From assembly GCA_030247725.1 (NCBI GenBank), contig JAOTRT010000005.1, positions 62,001 through 126,000 of the forward strand: a stretch of DNA of 64,000 nucleotides. Reading direction: 5' to 3'. The translations under genes and the position numbers were made by a program. The notes below the pieces were generated by a model, which had not been told where the DNA came from, did not search any database, and saw nothing but the letters and a program-made list of their open reading frames with translations. This DNA is from Candidatus Nitricoxidireducens bremensis (GTDB lineage: Bacteria; Pseudomonadota; Gammaproteobacteria; Burkholderiales; Rhodocyclaceae). This document shows positions 47,171 to 56,627 of this stretch, in pieces (the first letter of the stretch is position 1; each line of letters opens with the position of its first letter).

Positions 47171-48174
47171 AAATTCTCGTCACCGGCGCTGCCGGATTCA
47201 TCGGTTCCGATCTGGTGCTGCGGCTGCTGGAGCGCGGCGACACCGTGGTCGGCATCGACAACCACAACGACTATTACGATCCGGCGATCAAGGAAGCGCG
47301 ACTCGCCCGCCATGCGAGTCACCCCCGCTATACGCACCTGCGCATCGACCTGGGCGACCGCCGGGCCATCGCAGCGGCCTTTGCCGAGCATCGGCCCCAG
47401 CGCGTCGTCAATCTCGCCGCCCAGGCCGGCGTGCGCTACTCGATCGAGAACCCCCTCGCCTACATCGACAGCAACATCGTCGGCTTCGCCCATGTGCTCG
47501 AAGGCTGCCGCCACAACGGCGTCGAACATCTCGTCTATGCCAGCAGCTCCAGCGTATACGGTGCCAACACCGCCATGCCATTCTCGGTGCACGACAATGT
47601 CGATCACCCCCTCAGCCTCTACGCGGCCAGCAAGAAGGCCAACGAACTGATGGCCCACAGCTACAGCCATCTTTACGGTCTGCCGACCACCGGGCTGCGT
47701 TTCTTCACCGTCTATGGCCCGTGGGGGCGGCCCGACATGGCCCTGTTCAAGTTCGCCAAGGCCATCCTCGATGACAAGCCCATCGACGTCTTCAACTATG
47801 GCCAGCACCGGCGCGACTTCACCTATATCGACGACATCGTCGAAGGCGTCGTCCGCATCCTGGATCGCCCCGCGCCCGCAAATCCGGACTGGAGCGGCGA
47901 CAGACCCGACCCCGGCTCCAGCAAGGCGCCTTGGCGCGTCTACAACATCGGCAACAACCAGCCGGTCGCCCTCATGGACTACATCGCCGCACTCGAAGAA
48001 GCACTGGGCAAGGTGGCGAAGAAGAATCTGCTGCCCCTGCAAGCTGGCGACGTGCCCGACACTTACGCCAACGTGGACGATCTCGTCGAGCAATTCGACT
48101 ACAAGCCCGTCACCACGATAGAGGACGGCATCGGTCGATTCGTCGCCTGGTATCGGGATTACTTCAAGGCCTGA
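47167..48174 (+). CDS. UDP-glucuronate 4-epimerase-like NAD-dependent epimerase
   Basis: A 335-residue short-chain dehydrogenase/epimerase. The NAD loop is [13 protein letters not shown] (about 5-17), with [26 protein letters not shown], and the catalytic YAASKKAN (YxxxK) near residue 158. [20 protein letters not shown] is typical of the LpsL/CapI UDP-glucuronate 4-epimerases. A TTG start at 47167 overlaps the previous stop codon and follows GGAAGGAG. With the next gene it can supply a UDP-uronic acid for the operon's glycan. Confidence 0.87.
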   Translation: MKILVTGAAGFIGSDLVLRLLERGDTVVGIDNHNDYYDPAIKEARLARHASHPRYTHLRIDLGDRRAIAAAFAEHRPQRVVNLAAQAGVRYSIENPLAYIDSNIVGFAHVLEGCRHNGVEHLVYASSSSVYGANTAMPFSVHDNVDHPLSLYAASKKANELMAHSYSHLYGLPTTGLRFFTVYGPWGRPDMALFKFAKAILDDKPIDVFNYGQHRRDFTYIDDIVEGVVRILDRPAPANPDWSGDRPDPGSSKAPWRVYNIGNNQPVALMDYIAALEEALGKVAKKNLLPLQAGDVPDTYANVDDLVEQFDYKPVTTIEDGIGRFVAWYRDYFKA

Positions 48175-48181
48175 TCCGCGC

Positions 48182-49477
48182 ATGGCGACCGTCTCGGATA
48201 TCACCGTCGCCGTCATCGGCCTGGGCTACGTCGGACTCCCGCTTGCCGTCGAGTTCGGCAAGCGCTACAAGACCGTCGGCTTCGACCTGTCCCGGGCCAA
48301 GATCGATACCTATGGCCGCCACACCGATCCGACCGGGGAGGTCTCCAGCGAGGACCTTCAGGCGGCCATCCGGCCCGATGGACTGGAACTCACTACCGAT
48401 CCGCAAAGACTTGCCTGCGCCGACTTCCTCATCGTCGCCGTCCCTACGCCGGTGGATCACGCCCACATCCCCGACTTCGGCCCCCTGATCAGCGCCAGTA
48501 TCTGCGCCGGGCAGCACATGAAGATCGGTGCAACGATTGTCTACGAATCCACCGTCTATCCTGGCGCCACCGAGGAAATCTGCATCCCGGTTCTTGAGAA
48601 GCACTCGGGCCGCAAGTGGCAGCAGGATTTCTTCGTTGGCTACAGTCCGGAGCGCATCAATCCCGGCGACCGGGAGCACACGCTTGCAAAGGTCGTCAAA
48701 GTCGTTTCCGGCGACAGTGCCGAAACGCTTGAGAAGGTGGCCGCTCTGTATTCGGGCATCGTCGCCGCCGGCGTCTTCAAGGCTGCCAGCATCAAGGTCG
48801 CCGAGGCAGCCAAGGTCATCGAGAATACCCAGCGCGACCTGAACATCGCGCTGATGAATGAGCTGGCGATCTTGTTCGACAAGATCGGCATCGACACCGG
48901 TGAAGTTCTGGAAGCTGCCGGCACCAAATGGAATTTCCTCAAGTTCCGGCCCGGTCTCGTCGGCGGACACTGCATCGGTGTCGATCCCTACTACCTGACC
49001 CACAAAGCGGAGATGCTGGGCTACCACCCCCAGGTGATTCTCGCCGGTCGCAGAATCAACGACGGCATGGGCAAGTTTATCGCCGAGAAGGCCATCAAGC
49101 TGATGGCCCAGTCCGGGAGGAACATCCAGGGCGCCAAGGTGGTCGTGCTGGGCCTGACCTTCAAGGAGAACTGCCCGGACATCCGTAACAGCAAGGTGAT
49201 CGACATCGTCCGCGAGCTTCGCGACTACGGCTGCGCGGTCACGGTTCACGATCCCATCGCCGATCCCGACGAGGCCCTGCGCCAATACGGCGTGACGCTG
49301 ACCCCCTGGGACTTGTTACCAAAGGACGCCGACGCCCTGATTGTCGCCGTCGCCCATGACACATACCGGGACATGGTGACCGTTCAGCTGACGGAATGCC
49401 TCCTGCCCGGAGGCTGCGTGATAGACATCAAAGGGATCGTCGGCGGCCCAATGGGCCACCCCATCTGGCGACTTTGA
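48182..49477 (+). CDS. Nucleotide-sugar dehydrogenase (TviB/WbpO type)
   Basis: A 431-residue UDP-sugar 6-dehydrogenase. The NAD motif is VIGLGYVGLPLAVEFGKRY, and VPTPVDHAHIPDF, YESTVYPGATEEICIPVL, SPERINPGDREH and ENTQRDLNIALMNELA follow. The catalytic cysteine is in FRPGLVGGHCIGVDPYYLTHKAE (about residue 264). This signature set matches TviB/WbpO-like UDP-HexNAc dehydrogenases more than UDP-glucose dehydrogenases, but the substrate cannot be fixed from sequence alone. Last gene of the operon, seven bases after the epimerase. Confidence 0.88.
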   Translation: MATVSDITVAVIGLGYVGLPLAVEFGKRYKTVGFDLSRAKIDTYGRHTDPTGEVSSEDLQAAIRPDGLELTTDPQRLACADFLIVAVPTPVDHAHIPDFGPLISASICAGQHMKIGATIVYESTVYPGATEEICIPVLEKHSGRKWQQDFFVGYSPERINPGDREHTLAKVVKVVSGDSAETLEKVAALYSGIVAAGVFKAASIKVAEAAKVIENTQRDLNIALMNELAILFDKIGIDTGEVLEAAGTKWNFLKFRPGLVGGHCIGVDPYYLTHKAEMLGYHPQVILAGRRINDGMGKFIAEKAIKLMAQSGRNIQGAKVVVLGLTFKENCPDIRNSKVIDIVRELRDYGCAVTVHDPIADPDEALRQYGVTLTPWDLLPKDADALIVAVAHDTYRDMVTVQLTECLLPGGCVIDIKGIVGGPMGHPIWRL

Positions 49478-49506
49478 GTTTCGGCCACCCCGCCGGCGGC
49501 GGAAAC

Positions 49507-49526
49507 CCCGGGCCAGACGGCCCGGG
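49507..49526. other. Short hairpin after the glycan operon
   Basis: CCCGGGCC and its complement around a four-base loop lie 30 bases past the nucleotide-sugar dehydrogenase stop, in the 84-base convergent gap before the YkgJ-like gene. No T-run on either side, so it is at best a weak or Rho-assisted terminator. Confidence 0.35.
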
Positions 49527-49561
49527 ACCGGTAAGCACACTCAAGACCAGCTCACGCCGGG

Positions 49562-50455
49562 TCAGTCGTCCTCGAAGGGATAGTCGCCGTCCTCGGCACG
49601 CGCCAAGCGTTCGGCGGCTTCGCGTTCCGCCTTCAGGTGCTTCTCGCGCACCTTCTCGGCACGCTCCTTCGCGGCGGCATCGTTGAGCGGGATCGAGTCC
49701 TCGCCGAACAGCACCTGACGCAGGAAGCGGAAGCCGAACTGCATGAGTTCGACGTCGTCGCCGACGATCTTTTCGCGCTCCTCGACCGGCAGCGCAAACA
49801 ATTCGCCGAAGGCGTCGGAGGCGACGAAGGCGCGGAACTGGTCGAGGTTGTAGCAGGCCATGAAGAAGAGCTGGCGGCTCTTCAGGGACGGCTTGCCGAT
49901 GGTGGGGCCCGAGGATTTCTTCTTCAGCACCAGCTGGCGCCAGCCGCGGGCCAGCTCGTCGTACTGATCGATCCCCTGTTCCTTGCGGTATTCGTCGATG
50001 GTGAGGCTGCGCTGGACGGCGTGGCCCTTGCAGTGGTCTTCCTGCACCAGGGCATAGGAGGCGGTGTCGAAGTTCTCGCCTTCCTTGCGCATGGACAGCA
50101 GCGCCACCGGATAGTAGCGGCAGGCGGTCGGCCGGTCCTCGTAGACGCTGCAGCCCTCGGGGGTCATGAACTGGCAGGCGGTGCCGCCCTCCACCGGCCG
50201 GAACTTGACGCCGGCGATGTCGTCCTTGTCCAGTTCGTAGGGGAAGGTGTACTTGGTCAGGAATTCGGCGGACGACAGCTCCAGCCGCTTCTTCAGGCGC
50301 AGGATGTCGTAGGGGGTGAGGGAGATATCGATGTTGGCACAACAGGCGTTCCAGCAACCGATGCCCTTGTGGCAGGAGAACTGGATGACGTGCGAGCCAT
50401 CGACCATCTTCGGGACGACGGGGCTCTGGGGAAATGGGACGTTGGGCTGGGACAT
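49562..50455 (-). CDS. YkgJ-family cysteine cluster protein
   Basis: A 297-residue cytoplasmic protein of the YkgJ (UPF0153, putative zinc/iron chelator) family. Cysteines sit in FSCHKGIGCWNACCANIDIS (about 28-45) and GCSVYEDRPTACRYYP (about 106-121), the two halves of the family's metal site, with another in EDHCKGH. The C-terminal ~70 residues are charged and probably coiled coil. It lies downstream of aprBA, after a terminator. A role in metal-centre assembly for APS reductase is possible but untested. Confidence 0.83.
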   Translation of the reverse strand: MSQPNVPFPQSPVVPKMVDGSHVIQFSCHKGIGCWNACCANIDISLTPYDILRLKKRLELSSAEFLTKYTFPYELDKDDIAGVKFRPVEGGTACQFMTPEGCSVYEDRPTACRYYPVALLSMRKEGENFDTASYALVQEDHCKGHAVQRSLTIDEYRKEQGIDQYDELARGWRQLVLKKKSSGPTIGKPSLKSRQLFFMACYNLDQFRAFVASDAFGELFALPVEEREKIVGDDVELMQFGFRFLRQVLFGEDSIPLNDAAAKERAEKVREKHLKAEREAAERLARAEDGDYPFEDD

Positions 50456-50501
50456 GAGAAACCTCGATACAACAGGGATATTCGGTCTACCGGAATGAAA
50501 C

Positions 50502-50530
50502 AGGCCGGAGGTCTTGCGACCCCCGGCCTG
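50502..50530 (-). terminator. Terminator hairpin after aprA
   Basis: An 8-bp outer stem (CAGGCCGG with complement) continues through a one-base bulge into a 4-bp inner stem with a four-base loop. The minus-strand transcript then reads TTTCATT. It lies 23 bases after the aprA stop codon. Confidence 0.6.
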
Positions 50531-50552
50531 AGTTTAACAGCCTAGACGACGC

Positions 50553-52577
50553 TTAGTGCGCGGCCGGCTTGAACAGCTTGGACTTGTCGACCAGATCCAC
50601 GTGCTTGCGCTTGAAGCAGGTCCACTTCTTGGACTGCTTGTCGTAGATCGAGTTCACGAAGCAGTGCCAGTTCTCTTCGTCGACGAAGTTCTTGTCCATG
50701 CGGTAGTAGAAGCCGGGGTAGCGGCTCTCTTCGCGGAACTGGATGTGCTTCATGTGGGCTTCGGCCGTCAGGATGCGGTGGTAGTTCTCCCAGGCACGCA
50801 GCAGCTCGTGCAGGTCCTTGGCGCGCATCTTCTCGGCGTCTTCCTTCAGCATGCCGAGCTTCTCTTCGGCAACCGCCAGCATCTTGTCGTTGGTGTTGTA
50901 GTACGTGGCAACACCGGCAACGTATTCGTCCATGATCTTCTGCAGGCGGAACTGCAGCATCTTGGGCGTGATGTAGTTGGGGTTGACGTCGATGGCCGTG
51001 GTGTAGTCCTTGAACTGCAGGAAGTTGCGCACCGGCTTGTAGATCTCTTCGGCCAGTTGCTCGACGGGGGTGTCGAGTTCGACGTTCAGGTCGGCGTTGT
51101 CCATGCAGTACTTGACCATGGCCTTGGCGGCCAGGCGGCCTTCGGTGTGCGAACCGGAGGAGAACTTGTGGCCGGCGGCGCCCACGCCGTCACCGGCGGT
51201 GAACAGACCCTTGACGGTGGTCATGCCGCGGTAGCCCCAGTTCCAGCCGGAGGGCAGGTGCGCGGGGATGCCGTCGTACTCTTCCTTGGTCGGCGCGCCG
51301 ACGTCGGTCGGGCCGGACACCCAGATGCCGCAGCAGCCGGAGTGGGAGCCGAGCAGGTAGGGCTCGGTCGGCATCAGCTCGGACATCTTCTTCTCGGGCT
51401 CGATGTTCTCGCCGACCCAGATGCCGCACTGGCCGATACACATGTCGAGGAAGTCTTCCCAGGCCTCGGCTTCGAGGTGCTTTACTTCCTTCGGCGTCAG
51501 GGTCTCGGCCAGCTTGGCCAGGGCGGTGACGGTGTCCATGTAGATCGGGCCGCGACCTTCCTTCATCTCCTTGAGCATCAGGTGGTTGCGCAGGCAGGAA
51601 GCGGGAACGGCAGCCTGGCCATAGGGCGGGTAGTCGTTCAGCATGTCCTTGTTCTTGGTCATGTAGTCTTCGCCGTAGGCGTTGGCTGCACGGGCCTTGA
51701 ACAGCAGGAACCAGGCACCGACCGGGCCGTAGCCGTCCTTGAAACGGGCGGGCACGAAGCGGTTTTCCATCATGGTCAGCTCGGCGCCCGCCTCGGCGGC
51801 CATCGAGTAGGTGGAACCGGCGTTCCACACCGGGTACCAGGCGCGGCCCTGGCCTTCACCGACGGAGCGGGGACGGAACAGGTTGACGCAGCCGCCGGCA
51901 GCCAGCAGGATGGCCTTGGCCTTGTAGACGTAGATCTTGTTTTCGCGGACGGAGAAGCCGACGGCACCGGCAATGCGGTTCTTGTCGTTCTTGTCGTTGA
52001 TCAGCTTGACGATGAACACGCGCTCCTGGATGCGGTCGAGGCCGAGCGCCTTCTTGGCGGCTTCGGCGACGATCCACTTGTAGGATTCGCCGTTGATCAT
52101 GATCTGCCACTTGCCGGAACGCACGGGCTGGCCGCCGTCCTTCAGCAGGGGCAGGCCTTCCTTGATGGCTTCCGCGCCGTCGTGACGAACGCCTTCGGCG
52201 TCGGTCTTCCAGATCGGCAGGCCCCATTCCTCGAACAGGTGCACGGAGTCGTCGACGTTGCGGCCCACATCGTAGGCCAGGTCGTCACGGGTGATGCCCA
52301 TCAGGTCGTTGGAGACCATGCGGGTGTAGTCGGCGGGGTCCTGCTTGTCGCCGATGTAGGTGTTGATGGCGGACAGGCCCTGCGCCACGGCGCCGGAGCG
52401 GTCCATCGCAGCCTTGTCGACCAGCTTGATCTTGAGTTCCTTGCCGGTTTCGGCCTTCAGGGCCTCGGCCCAGCGCATGATTTCGTAGGCAGTGCCGCAG
52501 CAGGCCATGCCGCCGCCGATCAGCAGGACGTCCAGGTCTTCCTGAACAACTTCCGGATTGTCAAAAGTACCAGCCAT
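50553..52577 (-). CDS. aprA: Adenylylsulfate reductase alpha subunit
   Basis: The FAD subunit of APS reductase, which in sulfur oxidisers works in reverse, joining sulfite and AMP to APS. The 674-residue product has the FAD loop DVLLIGGGMACCGTAYEIMRW (about 16-36), RSGAVAQGLSAINTYIG, GWGLPIW-like EEWGLPIWK, the substrate region NRFVPARFKDGYGPVG, and GSHSGCCGIWVSGP, all highly typical of AprA. It lies 20 bases downstream of aprB. The fit with dissimilatory AprA is very strong; direction of catalysis is inferred from the Sox, Soe and Cbb context. Confidence 0.97.
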   Translation of the reverse strand: MAGTFDNPEVVQEDLDVLLIGGGMACCGTAYEIMRWAEALKAETGKELKIKLVDKAAMDRSGAVAQGLSAINTYIGDKQDPADYTRMVSNDLMGITRDDLAYDVGRNVDDSVHLFEEWGLPIWKTDAEGVRHDGAEAIKEGLPLLKDGGQPVRSGKWQIMINGESYKWIVAEAAKKALGLDRIQERVFIVKLINDKNDKNRIAGAVGFSVRENKIYVYKAKAILLAAGGCVNLFRPRSVGEGQGRAWYPVWNAGSTYSMAAEAGAELTMMENRFVPARFKDGYGPVGAWFLLFKARAANAYGEDYMTKNKDMLNDYPPYGQAAVPASCLRNHLMLKEMKEGRGPIYMDTVTALAKLAETLTPKEVKHLEAEAWEDFLDMCIGQCGIWVGENIEPEKKMSELMPTEPYLLGSHSGCCGIWVSGPTDVGAPTKEEYDGIPAHLPSGWNWGYRGMTTVKGLFTAGDGVGAAGHKFSSGSHTEGRLAAKAMVKYCMDNADLNVELDTPVEQLAEEIYKPVRNFLQFKDYTTAIDVNPNYITPKMLQFRLQKIMDEYVAGVATYYNTNDKMLAVAEEKLGMLKEDAEKMRAKDLHELLRAWENYHRILTAEAHMKHIQFREESRYPGFYYRMDKNFVDEENWHCFVNSIYDKQSKKWTCFKRKHVDLVDKSKLFKPAAH

Positions 52578-52597
52578 TTTCTATTCCTCGATGAAAA

Positions 52598-53071
52598 TTA
52601 CTTGCGGATCAGCTCGGCGGGGTTGCCGGCACGGAAACCGCCCATCACAGCCTTGGTGAACACGCCGTCGACGGTCAGTTCGGCCAGCTTGGGCATCGGC
52701 TTGCCGCCGTACGGGTCGATGGAGCCCTCGGGGGTGGTACGGATCGGGAACTTGAAGCGCTTCATGTTGCCGTTGCGGAACTTGATGGTCCACATGATGG
52801 AGTCGGAGCCGCGCAGGGGCTGCACGGAACCGCCCAGCGGCACGACGTCGGCGTAGTGGCGGGCTTCGATGGCGCCTTGCGGGCAGATCTTGACGCAGGA
52901 GTAGCACTCCCAGCACTGCTCCGGCTCCTGGTTGAACGCCTTCATGGCGTGGCCGGTGTCGGAACCGTCCTTGTCCAGCTTCATCAGGTTGTGCGGGCAG
53001 ATGTACATGCAGGCGGTCTTGTCCTGACCCTTGCAGCCGTCGCACTTTTCGGTACGAACATAGGTAGGCAT
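52598..53071 (-). CDS. aprB: Adenylylsulfate reductase beta subunit
   Basis: The ferredoxin-like subunit of APS reductase, 157 residues. Two [4Fe-4S] clusters are bound by KCDGCKGQDKTACMYICPHN (about 9-28) and CWECYSCVKICPQGAIE (about 53-69). The C-terminal extension (GNMKRFKFPIRTTPEGSIDPYG) wraps AprA in known structures. AAGGAG precedes the ATG. First gene of aprBA; sat upstream is separated by a strong terminator, so aprBA needs its own promoter in 53072-53190. Confidence 0.97.
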   Translation of the reverse strand: MPTYVRTEKCDGCKGQDKTACMYICPHNLMKLDKDGSDTGHAMKAFNQEPEQCWECYSCVKICPQGAIEARHYADVVPLGGSVQPLRGSDSIMWTIKFRNGNMKRFKFPIRTTPEGSIDPYGGKPMPKLAELTVDGVFTKAVMGGFRAGNPAELIRK

Positions 53072-53190
53072 TGCTTACTCTCCTTGATAAAAACGATCCG
53101 CTGTGTCAGCGGTCCATCATTCAGATCCGGACGCCGCCTTGGCCGGTGTAGCGCAGTTCCGCTTCCGGCGGGCTCGGGACTCCAAATTGC

Positions 53191-53224
53191 AAAAAAGGAA
53201 GACCGCCGAAGTCGGCGGTCTTCC
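53191..53224 (-). terminator. Rho-independent terminator of sat
   Basis: A perfect 12-bp stem (GGAAGACCGCCG with complement) with a four-base loop is followed on the minus strand by six T, beginning eight bases after the sat stop codon. It insulates sat from aprBA. Confidence 0.9.
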
Positions 53225-53231
53225 GGTTTCC

Positions 53232-54437
53232 TTACGCGGCCGAATGGCCCTTCAGTTCGACCTTGACGTTCTGTTCGGCGCTGAGGCCTTGGTAGTACTT
53301 CTGCAGCACCGCGGCCACTTCCGGACGGCTGAACTCGACCGGCAGGGGCTGGCCTTCGGACAGCATCGAGCGCACCTTGGTGCCTGACAGCAGGATGCGA
53401 TCGTCCTTGCTGTGGGGGCAGGTGCGCTGGGAGGCCATGCCGCCGCACTTGTTGCACCAGAAGGTCCAGTCGATGTTCATGTTGACCGTTTCGAGGGAAC
53501 CCTTGGGGATCTCGTCGAAGATCTTCTGGGCGTCGAAGGGACCGTAATAGTCGCCCACACCCGCGTGGTCGCGGCCGACGATCAGGTGCGAGCAGCCGTA
53601 GTTCTGGCGGAACAGGGCGTGCAGCAGGGCTTCGCGCGGACCGGCATAACGCATGTCGAGCGGGTAGCCGGCCTGGATCACGGTGTTGGGGGCGAAGTAG
53701 TTGTCGACCAGGGTGGCGATCGCCTCGGAGCGCACCTCGGCGGGGATGTCGCCCGGCTTGAGGTTGCCGAGCAGCGAATGCACCAGCACGCCGTCCATGG
53801 TCTCGATGGCGATCTTGGCCAGATACTCGTGGGAGCGGTGCATCGGATTGCGGGTCTGGAAGGCGGCGATGCGCTTCCAGCCCATCTTCTCGAACAGGGC
53901 GCGGGTCTCGGCCGGCGTCATGAACTGCTCGCCGTACTTCTCCTTGAAGCCGCCGGTGGAGAGAACCTTGATCGAGCCGGCCAGATTGTACTTGCCCTGG
54001 GCCATGACCATCTTGACGCCAGGGTGCTCCACGTCGGTGGTCTTGTAGACCTGCATGCACTCGTGGGCCTTGTCGATGCTGTACTTCTCGCTGACCTTCA
54101 TGGTCGCGAGGATCTCGCCGGTGGCGCCGTCGGCCAGGGCGATGTCGCTGCCGGCCTTGATGGATTCGTCGTCGGTGGACAGGGTGACGGGGATCGGCCA
54201 GAACAGGCCGTTGGCCATCTTCATGCCGTCGCAGACGCCCTGCCAGTCGGAGTGGGTCATGAAGCCGTCGAGCGGGGTGAAGCCGCCGATACCCAGCATG
54301 ATGATGTCGCCCGCTTCACGCGAGCTGACCTTCACCAGCGGCAGCGATTTTGCGCGGGCGACTTCGGCCTTGAGGGCGTCGCCTTCGAGCAAGAGGGGTT
54401 TGAGATTGCCGCCGCCGTGCGGATTGACCAACGCCAT
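53232..54437 (-). CDS. sat: ATP sulfurylase (dissimilatory Sat)
   Basis: Sat converts APS and pyrophosphate to sulfate and ATP in sulfur oxidisers. The 401-residue homo-oligomeric type has [10 protein letters not shown], the active-site [15 protein letters not shown] (about 195-209), [20 protein letters not shown] and [13 protein letters not shown] zinc site is visible as [18 protein letters not shown] (about 311-328). It lacks an APS kinase domain. CGAGGAGG precedes the start, and a perfect FNR-type box lies 125 bases upstream. With AprAB it forms the ATP-conserving sulfite oxidation route. Confidence 0.97.
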   Translation of the reverse strand: MALVNPHGGGNLKPLLLEGDALKAEVARAKSLPLVKVSSREAGDIIMLGIGGFTPLDGFMTHSDWQGVCDGMKMANGLFWPIPVTLSTDDESIKAGSDIALADGATGEILATMKVSEKYSIDKAHECMQVYKTTDVEHPGVKMVMAQGKYNLAGSIKVLSTGGFKEKYGEQFMTPAETRALFEKMGWKRIAAFQTRNPMHRSHEYLAKIAIETMDGVLVHSLLGNLKPGDIPAEVRSEAIATLVDNYFAPNTVIQAGYPLDMRYAGPREALLHALFRQNYGCSHLIVGRDHAGVGDYYGPFDAQKIFDEIPKGSLETVNMNIDWTFWCNKCGGMASQRTCPHSKDDRILLSGTKVRSMLSEGQPLPVEFSRPEVAAVLQKYYQGLSAEQNVKVELKGHSAA

Positions 54438-54561
54438 GATTGCCGTGCCTCCTCGAATAGTCTTTTTTTGCGAGGATCGAAGGCTAGCAATTTCACCAAA
54501 TGGCGACCAACTCTATTTTTCGATGGGGTAATAAGTGCCGCCGATTTATGGGGCAAAACAT

Positions 54562-54575
54562 TTGATCCATATCAA
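54562..54575. promoter_or_regulatory. FNR/Anr/Dnr-type operator upstream of sat
   Basis: TTGATCCATATCAA is a perfect match to the FNR/CRP-family half sites TTGAT-N4-ATCAA. It lies 125 bases upstream of the sat start codon on the minus strand and just beyond the 3' end of the M48 gene, so sat is the only gene it could plausibly control. It suggests oxygen- or nitric-oxide-dependent control of sat. Confidence 0.65.
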
Positions 54576-54607
54576 ACGCCGGCCCGGCGGCCCTTTCCGG
54601 GACGCGG

Positions 54608-56053
54608 TCAGGGGCGCCCCTGCTTCATCAGTTCGTCCCGCTGACGCTTGAGCTGGCGCAGGCGGGCATCCACCTGGGACTGCTCGTAGAAGTCGCCGTC
54701 GGGCGACTTCTGGGCCATTTCGAATTGCTCGATGGCCGGATTCAGAAGTCCCTGAAGGGCATAGGATTCTCCCTGGGCGCGATGCTGCTGGAGCTTCTTG
54801 CCGAGGGCGGCGTAAGCCTTTGCCTGGAGGCTGTGCATGCGGAAATCCGTCGAATAGGCCTGCAGGTCGTCCTTGGTCGCCCGCAGGGCTTCCTGGGGCT
54901 GGCCCGACGACAGCAAGGCCTCGACGAGCGCATAGGAAATCGCCCTTTCCTGCGGGTAGCGGACGGCGGACGCGCGCAGGACCTTTGCGGCACCGGCCGG
55001 ATCGTTCTGTTTCAGGCGCAGTTCCGCCGCCAGACTCTCCACCATCGGCGATTCGGCCTTGAGCCGGCGCAACTCCGCCACCTGTGCCTCGGCGGCCGGA
55101 TACTTCTGCGCCCGATGCAGGGCGATGGCCAGCCCATAGCGGACCGCCGGCTCGGAAGTGAATTTGCGCTCCCGCACCAGGGTGTCGAAATCGGTCACCG
55201 CATCGTCCGGCGTGCCGTCCTGGGCGCGCAACTTTGCCCGCACCAGCAGGAAGTCGAGGGAATCCGGCACCTGTTTGTAGGGCCGCATCTGGATGCGGTT
55301 CTCCATGTCGGAAATCCGCTCCGTCGTCAGGGGGTGGGTCAGCAGATAGCCCGGCGCATTGTTTTCGTAGAGGCGTCCGAAACGCTGCAGCCGCTCGAAG
55401 AAGGCGCCCATGCCCCTTACGTCGAAGCCGGAGCGTTCGAGCAGCTGGATACCGACGCGGTCGGCCTCGCGTTCGAAGTCGCGGGAATAGGCCAGCTGCT
55501 TCTGGGCGCTGGCCGCCTGGCCTGCAATCAACGCCCCCTGGGCGGCGTCGGAGTTGGTGCGGGAGGCGAGGATCGCCACGGCGAGGGCGATCCAGGAGGC
55601 CGCCTGAAGCTGGCTCTGCTTGGCGAAACCCCGCGCCAGGTGCCGCTGGGTAACGTGGGAGATTTCGTGGGAAAGCACACCCGCCAGCTCCGACTCCGAC
55701 TGGGCGGCCGTGATCAACCCGGTATGGACGCCGATGAATCCCCCCGGCATAGCAAACGCATTCAGGGTCTTGTCGCGCAGGACGAAGAACTCGAATTCCT
55801 GGCGCGATTCATCGCTGTTGGAGGCCAGACGCCTGCCGATGCGGTTCAGGTAGCCGCTGATCTCGGGATCGTCGAGATAGGACGGTTCCTTGAGCCGGAT
55901 CTCCTGCATGATGGACTCGCCGACACGCTTTTCCATCTGGGGGGAAAACTCGGTCTGGGCGATCTCGCCCAGGTCGGGGAGCCCGTCGCCGACGGCGGCG
56001 GGGGAGGCGAATACGGCAATGCAGGCAAGAATGGCGTAAACGTTGCGGCGCAT
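54608..56053 (-). CDS. Periplasmic M48 metalloprotease, BepA-like
   Basis: A 481-residue exported zinc protease. The signal peptide is residues 1-23 (MRRNVYAILACIAVFASPAAVG). The catalytic site is GVLSHEISHVTQRHLARG (HExxH, about 131-148), with the third ligand in the DFEREADRVG helix (about 208). The C-terminal ~200 residues form tetratricopeptide-like repeats, as in BepA, which degrades misassembled outer-membrane proteins and helps LptD assembly. The ATG at 56053 gives the signal peptide; the frame is open to 56173. Divergent from the response regulator gene. Confidence 0.88.
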   Translation of the reverse strand: MRRNVYAILACIAVFASPAAVGDGLPDLGEIAQTEFSPQMEKRVGESIMQEIRLKEPSYLDDPEISGYLNRIGRRLASNSDESRQEFEFFVLRDKTLNAFAMPGGFIGVHTGLITAAQSESELAGVLSHEISHVTQRHLARGFAKQSQLQAASWIALAVAILASRTNSDAAQGALIAGQAASAQKQLAYSRDFEREADRVGIQLLERSGFDVRGMGAFFERLQRFGRLYENNAPGYLLTHPLTTERISDMENRIQMRPYKQVPDSLDFLLVRAKLRAQDGTPDDAVTDFDTLVRERKFTSEPAVRYGLAIALHRAQKYPAAEAQVAELRRLKAESPMVESLAAELRLKQNDPAGAAKVLRASAVRYPQERAISYALVEALLSSGQPQEALRATKDDLQAYSTDFRMHSLQAKAYAALGKKLQQHRAQGESYALQGLLNPAIEQFEMAQKSPDGDFYEQSQVDARLRQLKRQRDELMKQGRP

Positions 56054-56166
56054 GTGCCTATGATAGCCGGAATCCAAATCCCTTCCTTGCGCCGCACCGC
56101 CGCCATTTGCCCTGAACGCCCGGGTGTCGTAAGCTTCCGCCCTGTTTCCTTTCCGAGCCCGGAACC

Positions 56167-56616
56167 ATGGCATCTTCCACTGTCATGCTGATCGAGGATG
56201 CGGCCGACGACGCCGAGCTCATCAGCCAGGCGCTGGCCGACGACATTCCCCGCGAGCAGATTCTCGTCTTTGCGGACGGCGTGGCCGCCCTCGACTATCT
56301 GTTCTGCCGCGGCGCCCACGCGGACCGCGATCCCGCCGAACTGCCCGCCTTCATCCTGCTGGACCTGAAGCTGCCGAGGCTGTCGGGATTCGACATCCTC
56401 AAGGAGATTCGCGGCAACGATCTCACCCACCTCATTCCGATCACCGTGCTGTCCGCCTCCGACGATGCCGACGACGTCCGCACGGCGGCCATGCTCGGCG
56501 CCAACAGCTACGTCCACAAGGCGGGCGACTTCGCGCGGCAGCGCGACGACCTCGCCCGGCTGGCCCGCTATTGGCTGGACTTGAACATCCCGCCGCCGGC
56601 CTCGGCGCGGCACTAG
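56167..56616 (+). CDS. Receiver-only response regulator (Rcp1-like)
   Basis: A 149-residue single-domain receiver. Acidic residues lie in [17 protein letters not shown], the phospho-acceptor aspartate in [17 protein letters not shown] (about 62), the conserved serine in [12 protein letters not shown] and the lysine in SYVHKAG. The long loop after [20 protein letters not shown] is typical of Rcp1-type regulators that partner phytochrome or other hybrid kinases. No output domain and no kinase nearby; its partner is elsewhere. Followed closely by moaC. Confidence 0.9.
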   Translation: MASSTVMLIEDAADDAELISQALADDIPREQILVFADGVAALDYLFCRGAHADRDPAELPAFILLDLKLPRLSGFDILKEIRGNDLTHLIPITVLSASDDADDVRTAAMLGANSYVHKAGDFARQRDDLARLARYWLDLNIPPPASARH

Positions 56617-56627
56617 GCAAGCGACAG

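Noticed and set aside
50556..52856. 766-residue open frame opposite aprA
   Set aside because: Antisense of aprA; valine/histidine/glycine-rich translation typical of shadow frames.
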